From assembly GCF_016653615.1 (NCBI RefSeq), contig NZ_CP067393.1, positions 2,185,673 through 2,249,672 of the forward strand: 64,000 nt of DNA, read 5' to 3'. The stretch is from Entomomonas asaccharolytica (GTDB lineage Bacteria; Pseudomonadota; Gammaproteobacteria; Pseudomonadales; Pseudomonadaceae). A program made the translations under genes and the position numbers. Of this stretch, positions 1 through 10,099 are shown piece by piece. The first letter of the stretch is position 1. Every line of letters starts with the position of its first letter. The notes under the pieces are model-generated. The model was given only the letters and a program-made list of their open reading frames with translations, was not told where the DNA came from and made no database searches.

Positions 1-1082
1 TCAGGTGAAAAACGACGACTAGCCACTATCTGCCCATTTAAATCAGTAAAACGTAACTCTATTACTGGGAATGGTTGGAAAACGGTTAAATCATTACGAA
101 TAATCGCATCAACATTTAGCACCCCGTCATGTTGTGGATTGCTTCTTACCAATAGCTGACTGGTGATAATTTTTTGCACATCTACTAAATCAGGTATATC
201 ACACCACAAATAACTACAGACTTGCTCAGCCCAAGCTCTATTAGCTTCTATTTTTGACATTTCAGGGGCTGCATAGCGTAAATACTGCCCCAATAATACC
301 AACACTGCCAGTAAAGTTAATATAGTCCATAATAGGGTATGTTTATTGACTATTTTCGACTTAGATTGACTAGGTATTGAAAAATCCACATCTGATACTT
401 TTTTAAGGCGATTACCATAAATATCAGTGGCTACACCATCTTCTATAATTAGCTGATGTTTTTCATCAAGGGCGGATGACTCCTCCTCAAGCACTAATGC
501 TTGCTGAGAATTAACCGTCTCCAACGATGAAGCATTAATATTAGTTAATACCGTGGTAATATCTTTACTTTGTTTAGCAATTAATTCTGCATCATCTAAT
601 TGTAATAACTCATCAAAATCAATCTTATCCAGAGCCGCAACAATATCAGCATCAATATATGTTTTATTGGTGGACACTTCCTCAGCAGTAAATAAACTTT
701 GTTGGGTGGCTAGCTCTTCACTAGCAAAATTAAATTCACTAGCTTCTACCGCTGATTCATTAACCGATTTAAAATCCACAGAAAAAGTAGTCAATGTATC
801 AACTACTTTATTCCAATAATCATCAGCATGATCTGTTTTAGCTTGTTGTGTTTTTTCTGGTTGAGATGCTTTTTGTTGATGATTGGTAGAAGCTTGCTCA
901 ATGGTTGACTCAACAGGCTCTGTGACAGATCTTAAGGTTTGATAAACAATATAATCATTGCCATTAAAGACATGCTTACAGAATCCGCAACGCAATGCTC
1001 CGCCCGCAGCAGAGAGCAAATCATCCGTGACGAAGAAGCGCACCTTACAACTAGGGCATTCAATAATATACTTATCAGTCAT
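1..1082 (-). CDS. Zinc-ribbon / DUF3426 membrane protein (3' end cut by window edge)
   Basis: I read this gene directly on the minus strand from the ATG at 1080-1082; the frame is open to base 1, so the C-terminus lies outside. The first residues form an MJ0042-type zinc ribbon, with Cys9-x2-Cys12 and Cys32-x2-Cys35. A long polar acidic linker follows, then one transmembrane helix near residues 240-260 and a C-terminal portion with a DUF3426-like pattern (conserved Trp/Cys, then a beta-rich stretch with RF). The protein is therefore probably an inner-membrane protein with a cytoplasmic zinc finger. In Pseudomonas, proteins of this type lie near prmA/dusB/fis; the biochemical role is not established. 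It is divergent from ttcA. Confidence 0.85.
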   Translation of the reverse strand, partial: MTDKYIIECPSCKVRFFVTDDLLSAAGGALRCGFCKHVFNGNDYIVYQTLRSVTEPVESTIEQASTNHQQKASQPEKTQQAKTDHADDYWNKVVDTLTTFSVDFKSVNESAVEASEFNFASEELATQQSLFTAEEVSTNKTYIDADIVAALDKIDFDELLQLDDAELIAKQSKDITTVLTNINASSLETVNSQQALVLEEESSALDEKHQLIIEDGVATDIYGNRLKKVSDVDFSIPSQSKSKIVNKHTLLWTILTLLAVLVLLGQYLRYAAPEMSKIEANRAWAEQVCSYLWCDIPDLVDVQKIITSQLLVRSNPQHDGVLNVDAIIRNDLTVFQPFPVIELRFTDLNGQIVASRRFSP

Positions 1083-1238
1083 TGCGTATTAGTTCTGGTT
1101 ACAAGCTCGACATTTTAACGACTTATTCATTAAAAAGAAATGCTGTTACCACAACCCATTAAGAAAAATTAGTGTTAACTGAAAGATACAGGTAAAATAC
1201 TGCTTTTTTCTTGTCAGTAGTATTAGGTAGCAACTTCC

Positions 1239-2063
1239 ATGACCACACTTTCAGTCAATCAAAACAAACTACAAAAACGCCTGCGTCGCTTAGTAGGTGA
1301 AGCTGTGGCTGACTATAATATGATTGAGCAAGGTGATAAAATTATGGTCTGCCTTTCAGGGGGCAAAGACAGTTATACCCTACTGGATATTCTACTATAC
1401 CTGCAAAAAGTAGCGCCCATTCAATTTAGCCTAGTTGCTGTTAATTTAGACCAAAAACAACCCGGCTTTCCAGAACATATATTGCCTGCTTACTTAAGCT
1501 CGATAGGTGTTGACTACCATATTATTGAAAAAGACACCTACTCAATTGTTAAAGAAAAAATTCCTGAGGGAAAAACCACCTGCTCACTTTGCTCACGCTT
1601 AAGACGCGGCGCACTTTATACCTATGCCGATGAAATTGGCGCCAATAAAATAGCCCTTGGTCATCATCGTGATGACATTGTAGAAACTTTTTTCCTTAAC
1701 CTATTCTACGGTGGTACTTTAAAAGCAATGCCGCCTAAACTATTAGCAGATGACAAGCGTAATATTGTAATCAGACCGCTAGCCTACTGCATGGAAAAAG
1801 ATATTGAAAGCTATGCAGCTCTTAAAGAATTCCCTATTATTCCTTGCAATCTATGTGGCTCTCAAGACAATCTACAACGCCAAGTAGTAAAAGAAATGCT
1901 AAATAAATGGGAGAAAGACCATCCAGGCCGTGTTGAAATCATGTTTCGTGCATTAAAAAATGTTGTACCTTCCCAACTGGCTGATACAAAACTCTTTAAC
2001 TTTACCGACCTAAAAATAGACGAGCAAGCCACTCCACGATTTATCGACTTAATGCAACTCTAA
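1239..2063 (+). CDS. ttcA: tRNA 2-thiocytidine(32) synthetase TtcA
   Basis: TtcA makes 2-thiocytidine at position 32 of several tRNAs, using ATP and an iron-sulfur cluster in the cytoplasm. The 274-residue protein has the PP-loop ATPase motif SGGKDS at residues 40-45, the paired cysteines Cys115/Cys118 ([11 protein letters not shown]) and Cys203/Cys206 (CNLCG), and the GHHRDD segment near 141-146, all family hallmarks. Length is normal. The ATG at 1239 follows an AGG at 1227-1229. Its stop codon overlaps the stop of the convergent hemH by four bases, so there is no room for a terminator between them. Confidence 0.97.
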   Translation: MTTLSVNQNKLQKRLRRLVGEAVADYNMIEQGDKIMVCLSGGKDSYTLLDILLYLQKVAPIQFSLVAVNLDQKQPGFPEHILPAYLSSIGVDYHIIEKDTYSIVKEKIPEGKTTCSLCSRLRRGALYTYADEIGANKIALGHHRDDIVETFFLNLFYGGTLKAMPPKLLADDKRNIVIRPLAYCMEKDIESYAALKEFPIIPCNLCGSQDNLQRQVVKEMLNKWEKDHPGRVEIMFRALKNVVPSQLADTKLFNFTDLKIDEQATPRFIDLMQL

Positions 2064-3094
2064 TTAATCATAAAAGGTTTCGTTTCTTCAGGCTGGCACA
2101 ACTGATTTAAAGCAACCACCCAAGAAGGTGTATCGTTTAAACAAGGAATCAACTCAAAACTGCTTCCGCCAGCCGCTAAAAACTGTTCACGACCACGAAT
2201 TCCAATCTCCTCCAAAGTCTCTAAGCAATCAGCCACAAACGCAGGTGACATCACCAATAAACGTTTTACACCCTTAGCCGCTAACTCATCCAAATGCCTA
2301 TCCGTATAAGGCTCAATCCACTTAGTACGACCTAACCGAGACTGAAAAGAAACCGACCATTTATCATCAGGTAAGCCTACCCGCTCAGCAAATAACTCGG
2401 CTGTTTTTAAACACTGTGTACGATAGCAAACATCAATATGCTTTTGATCTATCTGGCTGCTATGGGTTGCTTGCAAATTATGCTGACTATCCTTAACCAA
2501 CTTATGAATATGCCGCTCAGGAACGCCATGAAAGCTAAACAACAAATGATCAAAATCCTGTTGCATTACTTCCTGCGCACTACTTACCAACGCATTAAGA
2601 TAACGAGGCTGATTATAAAAAGGCGCTAACAACTTAAATTTAAAGGACAAACCATGCCCCTTCACGACCCTTTTCACCTCTTCCAAGGCAGTAGTCACCG
2701 TACTCTCAGCAAATTGTGGATAAAGCGGTGCCAATGTCACCTGCTCTACACCTTGCTTTTTTAACCCTAATAACACCGACTCAATACTAGGCTCACCATA
2801 GCGCATTGCCAATGCTACTGGCCCATGCTGCCAATGTAACTCCATCATCTTCTGCAAACGCTTACTTAACACCACTAATGGAGAACCTTCACTCCACCAT
2901 ATACTTTGATAAGCATGCGCCGAAGCCTCTGGACGCTTGATTAAAATCATTGACACCAATAGCTTACGAATAGGCCAAGGCAAATCAACAACATAGGGAT
3001 CCATTAAAAACTGCTTTAAATAAGGCTTAACATCCTCTGTTTTTGGAGACTTTGGTGAACCCAAATTCATTAACAACAATGCGTGATTTGACAT
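2060..3094 (-). CDS. hemH: Ferrochelatase
   Basis: Ferrochelatase inserts Fe(II) into protoporphyrin IX, the last step of haem synthesis, in the cytoplasm or at the inner membrane. I place the start at the ATG at 3092-3094, giving 344 residues that begin [14 protein letters not shown], because a GAGGA ribosome site lies five bases upstream and NLGSP is the usual family N-terminus. The upstream in-frame ATG at 3133 would add 13 unrelated residues. Visible motifs are the metal-site histidine in [11 protein letters not shown] and the later Glu cluster in ETLEEIG. It is probably cotranscribed with bolA and the DUF2059 gene, which lie just upstream in the same direction. Confidence 0.95.
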   Translation of the reverse strand: MSNHALLLMNLGSPKSPKTEDVKPYLKQFLMDPYVVDLPWPIRKLLVSMILIKRPEASAHAYQSIWWSEGSPLVVLSKRLQKMMELHWQHGPVALAMRYGEPSIESVLLGLKKQGVEQVTLAPLYPQFAESTVTTALEEVKRVVKGHGLSFKFKLLAPFYNQPRYLNALVSSAQEVMQQDFDHLLFSFHGVPERHIHKLVKDSQHNLQATHSSQIDQKHIDVCYRTQCLKTAELFAERVGLPDDKWSVSFQSRLGRTKWIEPYTDRHLDELAAKGVKRLLVMSPAFVADCLETLEEIGIRGREQFLAAGGSSFELIPCLNDTPSWVVALNQLCQPEETKPFMIN

Positions 3095-3153
3095 AAAATT
3101 CCTCAAAAGAACAGCTACCACATCACCATGCAATAACTGCTAATCAACCCAAA

Positions 3154-3468
3154 CTACTTATTCATATCGTGCAAACTGCCACCTTTACAAAGCGGGCTTT
3201 CAGGAACTGTTGACAAACCTTCACGCTGCCACTCACTCATCGTATAAGCATGAATAGCCAAACTATGAATCTGCCGCATAATATCCCCTAATGCAGCATA
3301 AACTTGCTGGTGGCGCTTAACCCTAGGCACACCCTCAAATAAATCACTTACTATAATCACCTTATAGTGCGTTTCCTCACCTCTATGGTGAAAATGGCTT
3401 TCATCCTCTACCACAAAGTGCTTAGGTGAAAAAGCCGCTACTAGAGCGGCATCAATACGATCTTGCAT
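3154..3468 (-). CDS. bolA: BolA-family protein
   Basis: BolA proteins are small cytoplasmic partners of monothiol glutaredoxins and take part in [2Fe-2S] handling and stress-related morphology. The 104 residues show the family pattern: a helix with LVAAFSPKHFVVEDES, a conserved HY..VIIVSDLFEG strand pair, and the helix-turn-helix-like stretch VKRHQQVYAALGDIM, followed by HSLAIHAYT. The tail after that motif is slightly longer than in most family members. The start is nine bases after the stop of the DUF2059 gene and the stop is about 60 bases before hemH, suggesting an operon. Confidence 0.92.
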   Translation of the reverse strand: MQDRIDAALVAAFSPKHFVVEDESHFHHRGEETHYKVIIVSDLFEGVPRVKRHQQVYAALGDIMRQIHSLAIHAYTMSEWQREGLSTVPESPLCKGGSLHDMNK

Positions 3469-3477
3469 AATATCTAC

Positions 3478-4038
3478 TTAGCGTGTTCTCTTTAAAGGCA
3501 CTTTTAATTCCTTAGCCATACTTTCAATAATATTGTTAATTTGAGGAGCTGCATTCTCCATCACCTTCTTATGAATCAACTGCTCAGTTTGCATCGTAAC
3601 CACAGGTAATTGCTTCAACATTTTTTGGCCAGTTGGCGACTCATAAAACTCAATCAACTGAGCTAACTCAGCATCAGTAAAATTAGTAGTATATAACTTA
3701 ACCACATCTGGCTTAATCACATCCCAACCAATCGCCTTATCTAACACAGCATTTGCTTGACCTTGATAACGCTCCAACACAGATAACTTACTTTCAGGCG
3801 CCTTACTTACCTCAAACAACTGATTAAGCATAGTTTGCACTTGCATATAAGCAGGTGTAGTCAGCTTATCAGCATGAATAATTTCTAAAAATTTAGCTGC
3901 TTTCTGATCATAAGACATTGCCGCAATAGACTGCTGCGCAGGTGTTAACTTTGGTTTAGCCGACTCAGTAGCACAACCAGCCGCCAACACAATTGCACCA
4001 GCAACACAAACATTACGTAATAGGGTTGAAATCATCAT
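3478..4038 (-). CDS. DUF2059-family lipoprotein
   Basis: This 186-residue protein starts with a lipoprotein signal: hydrophobic segment and lipobox LAAGC, with the lipidated Cys near residue 22. The mature part is helical and contains the DUF2059 signature (FTDAELAQLIEFYESPTGQKMLKQLP). Proteins of this family are exported and of unknown function. The ATG at 4036-4038 follows AAGGA by seven bases; a second ATG immediately after it would give almost the same protein. It heads the DUF2059-bolA-hemH gene run. Confidence 0.88.
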   Translation of the reverse strand: MMISTLLRNVCVAGAIVLAAGCATESAKPKLTPAQQSIAAMSYDQKAAKFLEIIHADKLTTPAYMQVQTMLNQLFEVSKAPESKLSVLERYQGQANAVLDKAIGWDVIKPDVVKLYTTNFTDAELAQLIEFYESPTGQKMLKQLPVVTMQTEQLIHKKVMENAAPQINNIIESMAKELKVPLKRTR

Positions 4039-4350
4039 TCACATATCCTTCTTTATACTGGGATGTTTCTATACAAAAACATATATTAGATTATTTTACT
4101 GCCCAACGTCCATAAAATACTCCACTCTTTAACAACCAAATGTAACAATATTAATCCCACTCAACACATTGTAATAACTTCTTCCTATACTCCCACTCTC
4201 ACCTAGACAATCGTCTAAAACAGATATTTATTTAACGCTAAATGTAATAAATTATGCACTAACCATTAACCAACCTGTAAAAGATTGTTATCATAGCCAT
4301 CGACAAAGACTATAGAGATAAACCATAGCCTACTCAAAAAAAGGTTTGCA
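4039..4350. other. Divergent intergenic region between the DUF2059 gene and pgsA
   Basis: About 310 bases of AT-rich DNA with no open frame that looks like a gene. It must hold the promoters for the leftward DUF2059-bolA-hemH run and the rightward pgsA. I see several near-consensus TATAAT-like hexamers but no pairing convincing enough to call. Confidence 0.6.
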
Positions 4351-4953
4351 ATGAATATTCCCAACTTACTAACGGTTGTTCGCGTTGTTCTGATACCGAT
4401 ATTTGTACTTATCTACCTACTGCCGTTTAATTGGGTTTACCTTGTCGCTAGTATCATCTTTGCTATTGCCTGTATCACCGATTGGTTTGATGGCTACCTA
4501 GCCAGACAATGGAACCAAACTACCCCTTTTGGTGCGTTTCTAGACCCTGTAGCAGACAAACTAATTGTAGCAGTAGCCCTTGTACTACTAGTAGGTAGTC
4601 ATTCACGTGTCATACAAGGCACCATGGTAAATCTCTGTCTAACCCTCTCCGCAATCATCATTGTTGGCCGTGAAATTGTAGTATCTGCCCTCAGAGAATG
4701 GATGGCCGAACTAGGTGCACGTACCAACGTGGCTGTATCCAAACTAGGTAAATGGAAAACTGCTGCCCAAATGCTCGCACTTATTATCCTACTAGCTAAC
4801 CCTCCTAAACTTACGACATGGGTAATTACTGGCTACATACTACTAGGTATAGCCGCCATTCTTACCATTTGGTCAATGATCCACTACTTAATGGCTGCAT
4901 GGCCTTACCTTACAAGCGAAAAGACAACTAAAAACGAACAAACCGACAAATAA
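4351..4953 (+). CDS. pgsA: CDP-diacylglycerol-glycerol-3-phosphate 3-phosphatidyltransferase
   Basis: PgsA makes phosphatidylglycerol phosphate from CDP-diacylglycerol and glycerol 3-phosphate in the inner membrane. The 200-residue protein is mostly hydrophobic helices and holds the CDP-alcohol phosphotransferase signature, from DWFDGYLAR (near residue 47) to FGAFLDPVADK, which supplies the D..DG..AR...G...D...D metal and substrate residues. The start ATG follows an AAAGG. It is followed at once by a tRNA-Gly promoter and gene, an arrangement also known in Pseudomonas, where that tRNA-Gly cluster is a genomic-island insertion site. Confidence 0.96.
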   Translation: MNIPNLLTVVRVVLIPIFVLIYLLPFNWVYLVASIIFAIACITDWFDGYLARQWNQTTPFGAFLDPVADKLIVAVALVLLVGSHSRVIQGTMVNLCLTLSAIIIVGREIVVSALREWMAELGARTNVAVSKLGKWKTAAQMLALIILLANPPKLTTWVITGYILLGIAAILTIWSMIHYLMAAWPYLTSEKTTKNEQTDK

Positions 4954-4956
4954 CTA

Positions 4957-4984
4957 TTGACACCCATAGTGGTTACTATAAAAT
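4957..4984 (+). promoter_or_regulatory. Promoter of tRNA-Gly
   Basis: TTGACA at 4957-4962 and TAAAAT at 4979-4984 are separated by 16 bases, a near-consensus sigma-70 promoter. Transcription would start around 4990, about 11 bases before the mature tRNA. The -35 element begins three bases after the pgsA stop codon. Confidence 0.75.
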
Positions 4985-5001
4985 TAGCAACCTCAAATAA
5001 A

Positions 5002-5077
5002 GCGGAAGTAGCTCAGTTGGTAGAGCATAACCTTGCCAAGGTTAGGGTCGCGAGTTCGAATCTCGTCTTCCGCTCCA
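5002..5077 (+). tRNA. tRNA-Gly (anticodon GCC)
   Basis: The 76 bases fold as a full cloverleaf. The acceptor stem GCGGAAG pairs with CTTCCGC. The D arm is GCTC/GAGC. The anticodon stem TAACC/GGTTA holds the loop TTGCCAA, giving anticodon GCC. The T arm contains TTCGAAT, and CCA is encoded. Its last 14 bases are the attL core of the adjacent integrated element, so the tRNA remains intact after integration. Confidence 0.97.
5064..5077 (+). other. attL: 3' end of tRNA-Gly
   Basis: CGTCTTCCGCTCCA is repeated exactly at 22940-22953, just outside the 5' end of an intact P4-type integrase. Using a tRNA 3' end as att core is the standard behaviour of this integrase family. The match stops on both sides, so the visible core is 14 bp. 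Confidence 0.85.
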
Positions 5078-5402
5078 ATTATTTATATAATTTATTGTTT
5101 TAGTTAGATTTTATCTAAAAAGATATAAAAACAACCCCTAAACAGACCCCTAACTATATATCCTTATATAGTTAAGTTTTTAATTGATCTAATCATTTGA
5201 TTTTATTCTTATCTATATCATATCCAACTGCTTTCATTTCATTTGCTAAAGCATACTTCCATGAATCACTAGAGTCATTAAGAGTCTATAAAATCCCTTG
5301 AAGATTGTAAGGTAATTCTACCTGTGACATATATTTTTATGAGGAATTTCCCTTACAAGCTTTGATCCGAGCATAGAACTATAGCTAAAACTCATTAAAT
5401 AG
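5078..5402. other. Non-coding left border of the island
   Basis: No gene is visible. The stretch holds two ACCCCT motifs (near 5133 and 5145) that recur upstream of the integrase near 22800, and a perfect 10-bp inverted repeat with a 4-base spacer at 5151-5174. The ACCCCT motifs could be arm-type integrase sites; this is inference only. Confidence 0.35.
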
Positions 5403-5663
5403 AGCTGCAATCACATTATTGAATTAGCTCAAAAACAAGGATTACCACTAGGAAAGTTTGTTATTCATGATATGCGAAGAACAGCATCAACTATCTTACA
5501 TGAAGAGGGTTATAACTCTGACTGGATTGAAAAGGCATTAGCTTATGAACAACATGGAGTACGTGCTGTATATAACAAAGCAGAATATTCTGAGCAAAGA
5601 AAACAGTTATTACAAGATTGGGCTAATATGGTTGATAGTTATATTGATGAATTTAAATTATAA
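5403..5663 (+). pseudogene. C-terminal relic of a tyrosine integrase
   Basis: The open frame begins after a stop at 5400-5402 and encodes about 86 residues that match only the catalytic end of a P4-type integrase. It has HDMRRTASTILHE (the H-x-x-R box), then EKALAYEQ, where the second catalytic His (usually ALAHQ) is replaced by Tyr, then VRAVYNKAEY with the nucleophilic Tyr. All upstream domains are missing. It lies just inside attL, in the position expected for the integrase of an older insertion at the same tRNA. The intact integrase of the present element is at the other end. Confidence 0.82.
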
Positions 5664-5862
5664 ATAACACAACCTTCTCATTAATTTAGCTTTTCAATAT
5701 ATCTTATTGTTATAATTTTAGCTCATTTTATATCATAAAACTTAGCTGCTTAGTTTTTTTATTAAAAAAAATATATCTTGTATAATGGTATTGTTCATAA
5801 ATCTTTTCAGCGTAGCTAATTATAATATCATCCAAATCAACTAATTAATTTATTAGGTTTAT

Positions 5863-6789
5863 ATGGAAAAAAATATACCGCCAAATTTTGTAAGTTTTAC
5901 AGATATTCCTACACCTGGAGAGCAAAACTTTCTAGATCATTATTTTTTGAATATTTACAATAAATTAGAAGCAGATGCTCTATTATTTAATAGAAAGCTT
6001 CCACATACAGGTCTTATGGGCTCAGAAAATGAGAATGCTATTGGAGATGTGTTACGTCAGTTCCTTCCATCTAAATTTGGAATCGATGTAAATGCTTTAG
6101 TAATAGATAGATTTGGACAAGTAAGTCGTCAAGCTGATATTGTTATTTATGATGCAGAAAATCAGGCTAACTTTTTTCGTAAAGTTCACCCCATTGAAAC
6201 AGTTTATGCTGTTATTGAAGTTAAAACAACATTATCTGCAACAGAAGCGATATCTGCCATGAATAATTTAGCCTCTGTTTCTGAGCTTGAGTTTCGTCCT
6301 GCCCTTACTCCATATTGGGAAACAAGAACTAAACAAGAAGAAATTCATCATAACCCACCTAAACTATATATTTTTGCATATCGAACAACATGTGAATCCT
6401 TTGAAACTTTTGCACGTTGGTTTGATTTACAATTTGTACTTCGAGGAGTAAATTTACGTAGCGAGGCTCCTAAATATCCAGAAATTAGGTGTTTTCGTGT
6501 ATGCGCTCTTGATCAAGGAGTAATTAATATGGCAAGTAGTAATGGATATGTTCAACGCTTTGTTGCAGAAGCAGTAGGTAAAAGTATTGAAAGAGCATTT
6601 ACTACAACTTTTCAGGGACAATCAATATATGTTGATCCTGCTAAATCATTGTTCTTATTTTTACATCGCCTTTGGTCAGATCTTCAAGTAAGTGAATTAC
6701 ATCCTGGATTCGATATTCGCTCCTATATGAGTAAACAACTAGACCTTGTTCTTGAAGTCACAAATGATTTTCTATATTCTAATAAGTAA
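5863..6789 (+). CDS. DUF6602 protein, PD-(D/E)XK nuclease-like
   Basis: The 308-residue protein has no signal or membrane segment. Around residues 85-125 it shows RQADIVIYD followed about 25 residues later by VIEVKT, which fits the D...E-x-K active-site pattern of PD-(D/E)XK nucleases. GSENENAIGDVLRQFLPSKFGI just before is typical of the DUF6602 family as I recall it. A nuclease role is likely but not proven. It stands alone, just inside the island, convergent with the large defence-like gene at 6828-10079, and AT-rich like its neighbours. A host-defence function is inferred from position and fold only. The start ATG at 5863 follows AGG by five bases. Confidence 0.65.
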   Translation: MEKNIPPNFVSFTDIPTPGEQNFLDHYFLNIYNKLEADALLFNRKLPHTGLMGSENENAIGDVLRQFLPSKFGIDVNALVIDRFGQVSRQADIVIYDAENQANFFRKVHPIETVYAVIEVKTTLSATEAISAMNNLASVSELEFRPALTPYWETRTKQEEIHHNPPKLYIFAYRTTCESFETFARWFDLQFVLRGVNLRSEAPKYPEIRCFRVCALDQGVINMASSNGYVQRFVAEAVGKSIERAFTTTFQGQSIYVDPAKSLFLFLHRLWSDLQVSELHPGFDIRSYMSKQLDLVLEVTNDFLYSNK

Positions 6790-6827
6790 GAATACTTTAA
6801 ATATTATAATAAAAAATTAGACAACTT

Positions 6828-9800
6828 TTATTTACTGTTTTGACCTTTTAAATTAATGTTCTGAATACATTTATTAATATAAACTACATCCATAAAATGC
6901 CCTTTAGCAAACTTAGTACCTAAATATGATAATTTTTTCAAATAGAATTCATTATTATTAATATCTCTAGCAACAACATTAAGAAAAATAGCAAATTTTT
7001 CTTCTACATTTAAGATTATATTATTACCAATTGAGGAATAAATAACACTTTCTAAAATACCATTAAATACATGTTCTAAATATATACTTTCTATATTTAA
7101 AATTGAAAATATCAACTGAATAAAAAATGTTGTTGTTCTACTGCCAAACACTAGATCAATACAAGTATTTCTTATCAGTTTAGATGCTAATAAGTGGTTT
7201 TCAGGATTAATACTTGCTAATAGCTCTGTAATATCCTCATATAAAAGTGGAAATGGTAGTTTTGTTTCAACACATAAATATAATCCTAACATCTTACTTT
7301 TATGACTACTTTCTGCATTTAAGTTACTCAAAAAAGAAGCTGCATTAACAATAATCTCTCCTTCATTATGAAATATAGCCGAAAGCGCACCATCACAACA
7401 TAACCATGGCTTTTTAGTAGAAACCACTATCTGTACTGTAGAAAATAAAATAGGATCATAATCCTCTAACGCCACTAATCGAGTATCTATTAAATTAGGG
7501 AATAAAACTTCAGAATGCTCTAAGAAAATTTGCAATCCATCTACAACAAACTGCTGTTGCTGCTTAAAATCACTAGCAGTTATCATTGAAACTGGCTGTT
7601 CCTTATCTAAAAAAGGTATAAAACCAGCATAACTACCTTTATTTATATAATTAATAAAATTATCAATTTCTAATTTAGTTTCTAAAGAGATATAAAATTT
7701 AACATCAATATTACCAATCCCACTTATAAGTCCTGTTATCACTAGATAACAAATAGTATAAAGATCAACTATAACTTCTTTTGGATCTTCAATACCTAAA
7801 TCAAATAGTGCGTGCTTATAAACATCTTGGCTACGCAATAAATCAATCGCTTTCTTAACACTACAATCCCTTTGAAAAAGAGGAGCTTTTAATAACATAG
7901 GAATGTCATTATTTGCTAATAACTCTTTTTTTCCATCAAGTTTATTATTTTGATAAACCATAATTTCTTGAATTTTTTTAAGTGCTTTTTCAGGGTTATT
8001 TTCATCAAAATTGACTACTCCGAAAAAATCTGTTCCATCATTTTTTAATTGTCTAATTTCTACGGATATATGTAATGCGGCAATAAATGGTTTTAGCTCT
8101 TTGAGTAACTCAATTTCAATTAATGGATCTATTATTTTTTTTTCTTTTAAGCCCAGCAATAATGCTTTTCCAATAGGTGTTTCATCGCTCAAAATATATG
8201 GGCTATTACCTTTATACTCCTTAACTATTAACTGTGTTAATTTTTTACCATTTTTTATATACTGGACAGCTTTAATACAATCATCAACAGTATCTGAATA
8301 TTGATTCTCACTATCTTTTCTAAAAGATAGCAGATTAACCCAAATATTCATTAAATAACGTGCAGAATTTTCTGGTGACTGTATAAACCATTTAATAAGA
8401 TAATGTTCTGTCTTTTTAAAATTGCCAATTCTTGCTATTTCGAACAAAAGGCTTGAAGCAAATTGTGTTGGTTCTTTAATAAAACTCTCTGGAATATCAT
8501 CTAATATTTTAGATACTTCTGAGTCAGGCAACTTATCTTTATGACATAACATCAATAAAGATTGCCAATACTCCTGCACTTGAGAATTAATTTTTATAGC
8601 TTTTTGTATAGAACTTATAGCATCTTTTAGATTACCCTGTCTTTCAAACACAATAGCTTGGGCTTGATATAAATAATCATTCCCTTCATTATTTATTTGC
8701 TTTAACAATTCATTGAGTGTTTTCATAGACCTTGAATCTAATAAAGCCTGAACATATAATAAAACAAGAGGAGATGCCCATAAATCATGTTCTGGCAATA
8801 GTATTTCTAGAATTTTACAGGCTAAAACATATTCTTTTTTTATTATAAGTTCATGAATAAACTTTCTTAAATATTCCTGATTTATTTGTTTTAATTGCTC
8901 CTTATATTTATTAATTAAACTTTGAGTCTGTGTATGTAATTTTTTTTGTTTATCTAAATTATCTATATAAGAACAACATAGTAATAATATAGAAAAAAAT
9001 TCTTTCTCTAATTCGTTATCTGTATCAAACTCAATTTCATAACTATCTAAAATATTAGTAATTTCCTTAGGTGAAGAACGAAATACTAGTATAAACAATT
9101 GACTAATTGTCACTTTACCATTAATAACTACAGCATGGCATTCTAAAAAATCCTTTTCTTCCGCAGGATTATTCAATTTCTCTAGATATTTTATATAATC
9201 CTGACAGTAAACATAGTACCTTTCTAACTTATCAATATACCTCCAACAAGTTTTATCTAAATCTTTATAATCTAAATCAGCAAAGGCTTTTTTTAAGCCT
9301 TGTGCAATAATAAATAAAATTAAATTATCACCTGAAGTTTCTTTAATTTTCTTAATAGCTTCCTTGATTAACTTTTCTGCTTCTTTTTTTTGAGAATAAG
9401 TTAACAACCAAGTTTGATCCGTGGCTACTACTAAAGAGTTATATCTACTCCATAGTAAGCAAAGAGAAGCATTGTATGAATCAGGAAATATCTCATTAAA
9501 CTTTCTTGCTATATCAGTTGCTAATTCAAAATCATTAAGTTTTGTTATGCCTGAAAATAATCCAAAAAATTCTTCTTGAGAGAAGTTAAGATAGTTTTCC
9601 TGATAAACTTCACATAGTTCTTCTCTAGTTGCAAGAAAAGAGTAATAAATTTCTTTTGTATAAATACCTAATTTTTCTTCTTTCTTTATCCGAAAAATAG
9701 CATCATCTTTATTAATAGTAAGTTCAATACTTATCAATACTGATAATATAATATCCCTTTCCCAATCGCCTGTTTCTTTGTTTAGGGCTTCTATCAATTG

Positions 9801-10079
9801 AGCGCGAATATTATCAGGTATTTTTTCATAATCTGCTATTTTTGCTTTTAATTCGACTACATCTAATAAACTTGATAATTCATCTGTTAAGTTTGCTGTT
9901 TGTTTAAGTGCTATTATTCTGTCTTTTGCTGACTCAACATGATATTCAGAAAGTAAACGTAATATTCTATTAATAGCTATCTTGAAGTGACTAGAATCTA
10001 TATCTTTCTGAACGTTATAAATTAAAAAGTTATCTCCGTTTCCAAAGTGTTTTTGAGATATAGAATCATTATCACTCAC
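6828..10079 (-). CDS. Large TPR/PIN-like protein, GapS6b-like defence component
   Basis: This 1083-residue protein starts at GTG 10077-10079, with GAGAGGA nine bases upstream. Most of it (about 30-700) is helical and repeat-like; TPR-like pairs are clearest near 430-530. A region near 765-975 has the layout of a PIN ribonuclease: VIVDLYTICYLVITG, then ETKLEIDNFI, then LCCDGALSAIF, placing acidic residues where PIN domains keep theirs. Residues 11-17 (HFGNGDN) repeat a motif of the small upstream gene, HSGNGDN. The pair, a small upstream protein plus a TPR/PIN protein of about 1,000 residues, resembles the two-gene GAPS6 anti-phage system described from mobile elements. I make this match from memory of the architecture, not from a search. 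No ATPase motif is visible. Confidence 0.55.
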   Translation of the reverse strand: MSDNDSISQKHFGNGDNFLIYNVQKDIDSSHFKIAINRILRLLSEYHVESAKDRIIALKQTANLTDELSSLLDVVELKAKIADYEKIPDNIRAQLIEALNKETGDWERDIILSVLISIELTINKDDAIFRIKKEEKLGIYTKEIYYSFLATREELCEVYQENYLNFSQEEFFGLFSGITKLNDFELATDIARKFNEIFPDSYNASLCLLWSRYNSLVVATDQTWLLTYSQKKEAEKLIKEAIKKIKETSGDNLILFIIAQGLKKAFADLDYKDLDKTCWRYIDKLERYYVYCQDYIKYLEKLNNPAEEKDFLECHAVVINGKVTISQLFILVFRSSPKEITNILDSYEIEFDTDNELEKEFFSILLLCCSYIDNLDKQKKLHTQTQSLINKYKEQLKQINQEYLRKFIHELIIKKEYVLACKILEILLPEHDLWASPLVLLYVQALLDSRSMKTLNELLKQINNEGNDYLYQAQAIVFERQGNLKDAISSIQKAIKINSQVQEYWQSLLMLCHKDKLPDSEVSKILDDIPESFIKEPTQFASSLLFEIARIGNFKKTEHYLIKWFIQSPENSARYLMNIWVNLLSFRKDSENQYSDTVDDCIKAVQYIKNGKKLTQLIVKEYKGNSPYILSDETPIGKALLLGLKEKKIIDPLIEIELLKELKPFIAALHISVEIRQLKNDGTDFFGVVNFDENNPEKALKKIQEIMVYQNNKLDGKKELLANNDIPMLLKAPLFQRDCSVKKAIDLLRSQDVYKHALFDLGIEDPKEVIVDLYTICYLVITGLISGIGNIDVKFYISLETKLEIDNFINYINKGSYAGFIPFLDKEQPVSMITASDFKQQQQFVVDGLQIFLEHSEVLFPNLIDTRLVALEDYDPILFSTVQIVVSTKKPWLCCDGALSAIFHNEGEIIVNAASFLSNLNAESSHKSKMLGLYLCVETKLPFPLLYEDITELLASINPENHLLASKLIRNTCIDLVFGSRTTTFFIQLIFSILNIESIYLEHVFNGILESVIYSSIGNNIILNVEEKFAIFLNVVARDINNNEFYLKKLSYLGTKFAKGHFMDVVYINKCIQNINLKGQNSK

Positions 10080-10099
10080 TTAATCAAGTCCTCTCATAT

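Noticed and set aside
5151-5174. Perfect 10-bp inverted repeat followed by several T, as a terminator
   Set aside because: The stem is purely A/T apart from one pair, so it would be too weak; an operator or integrase site is at least as likely.
5472-5663. A free-standing 63-residue gene
   Set aside because: The sequence is the end of an integrase and is open upstream to 5403 without a start; it is a relic.
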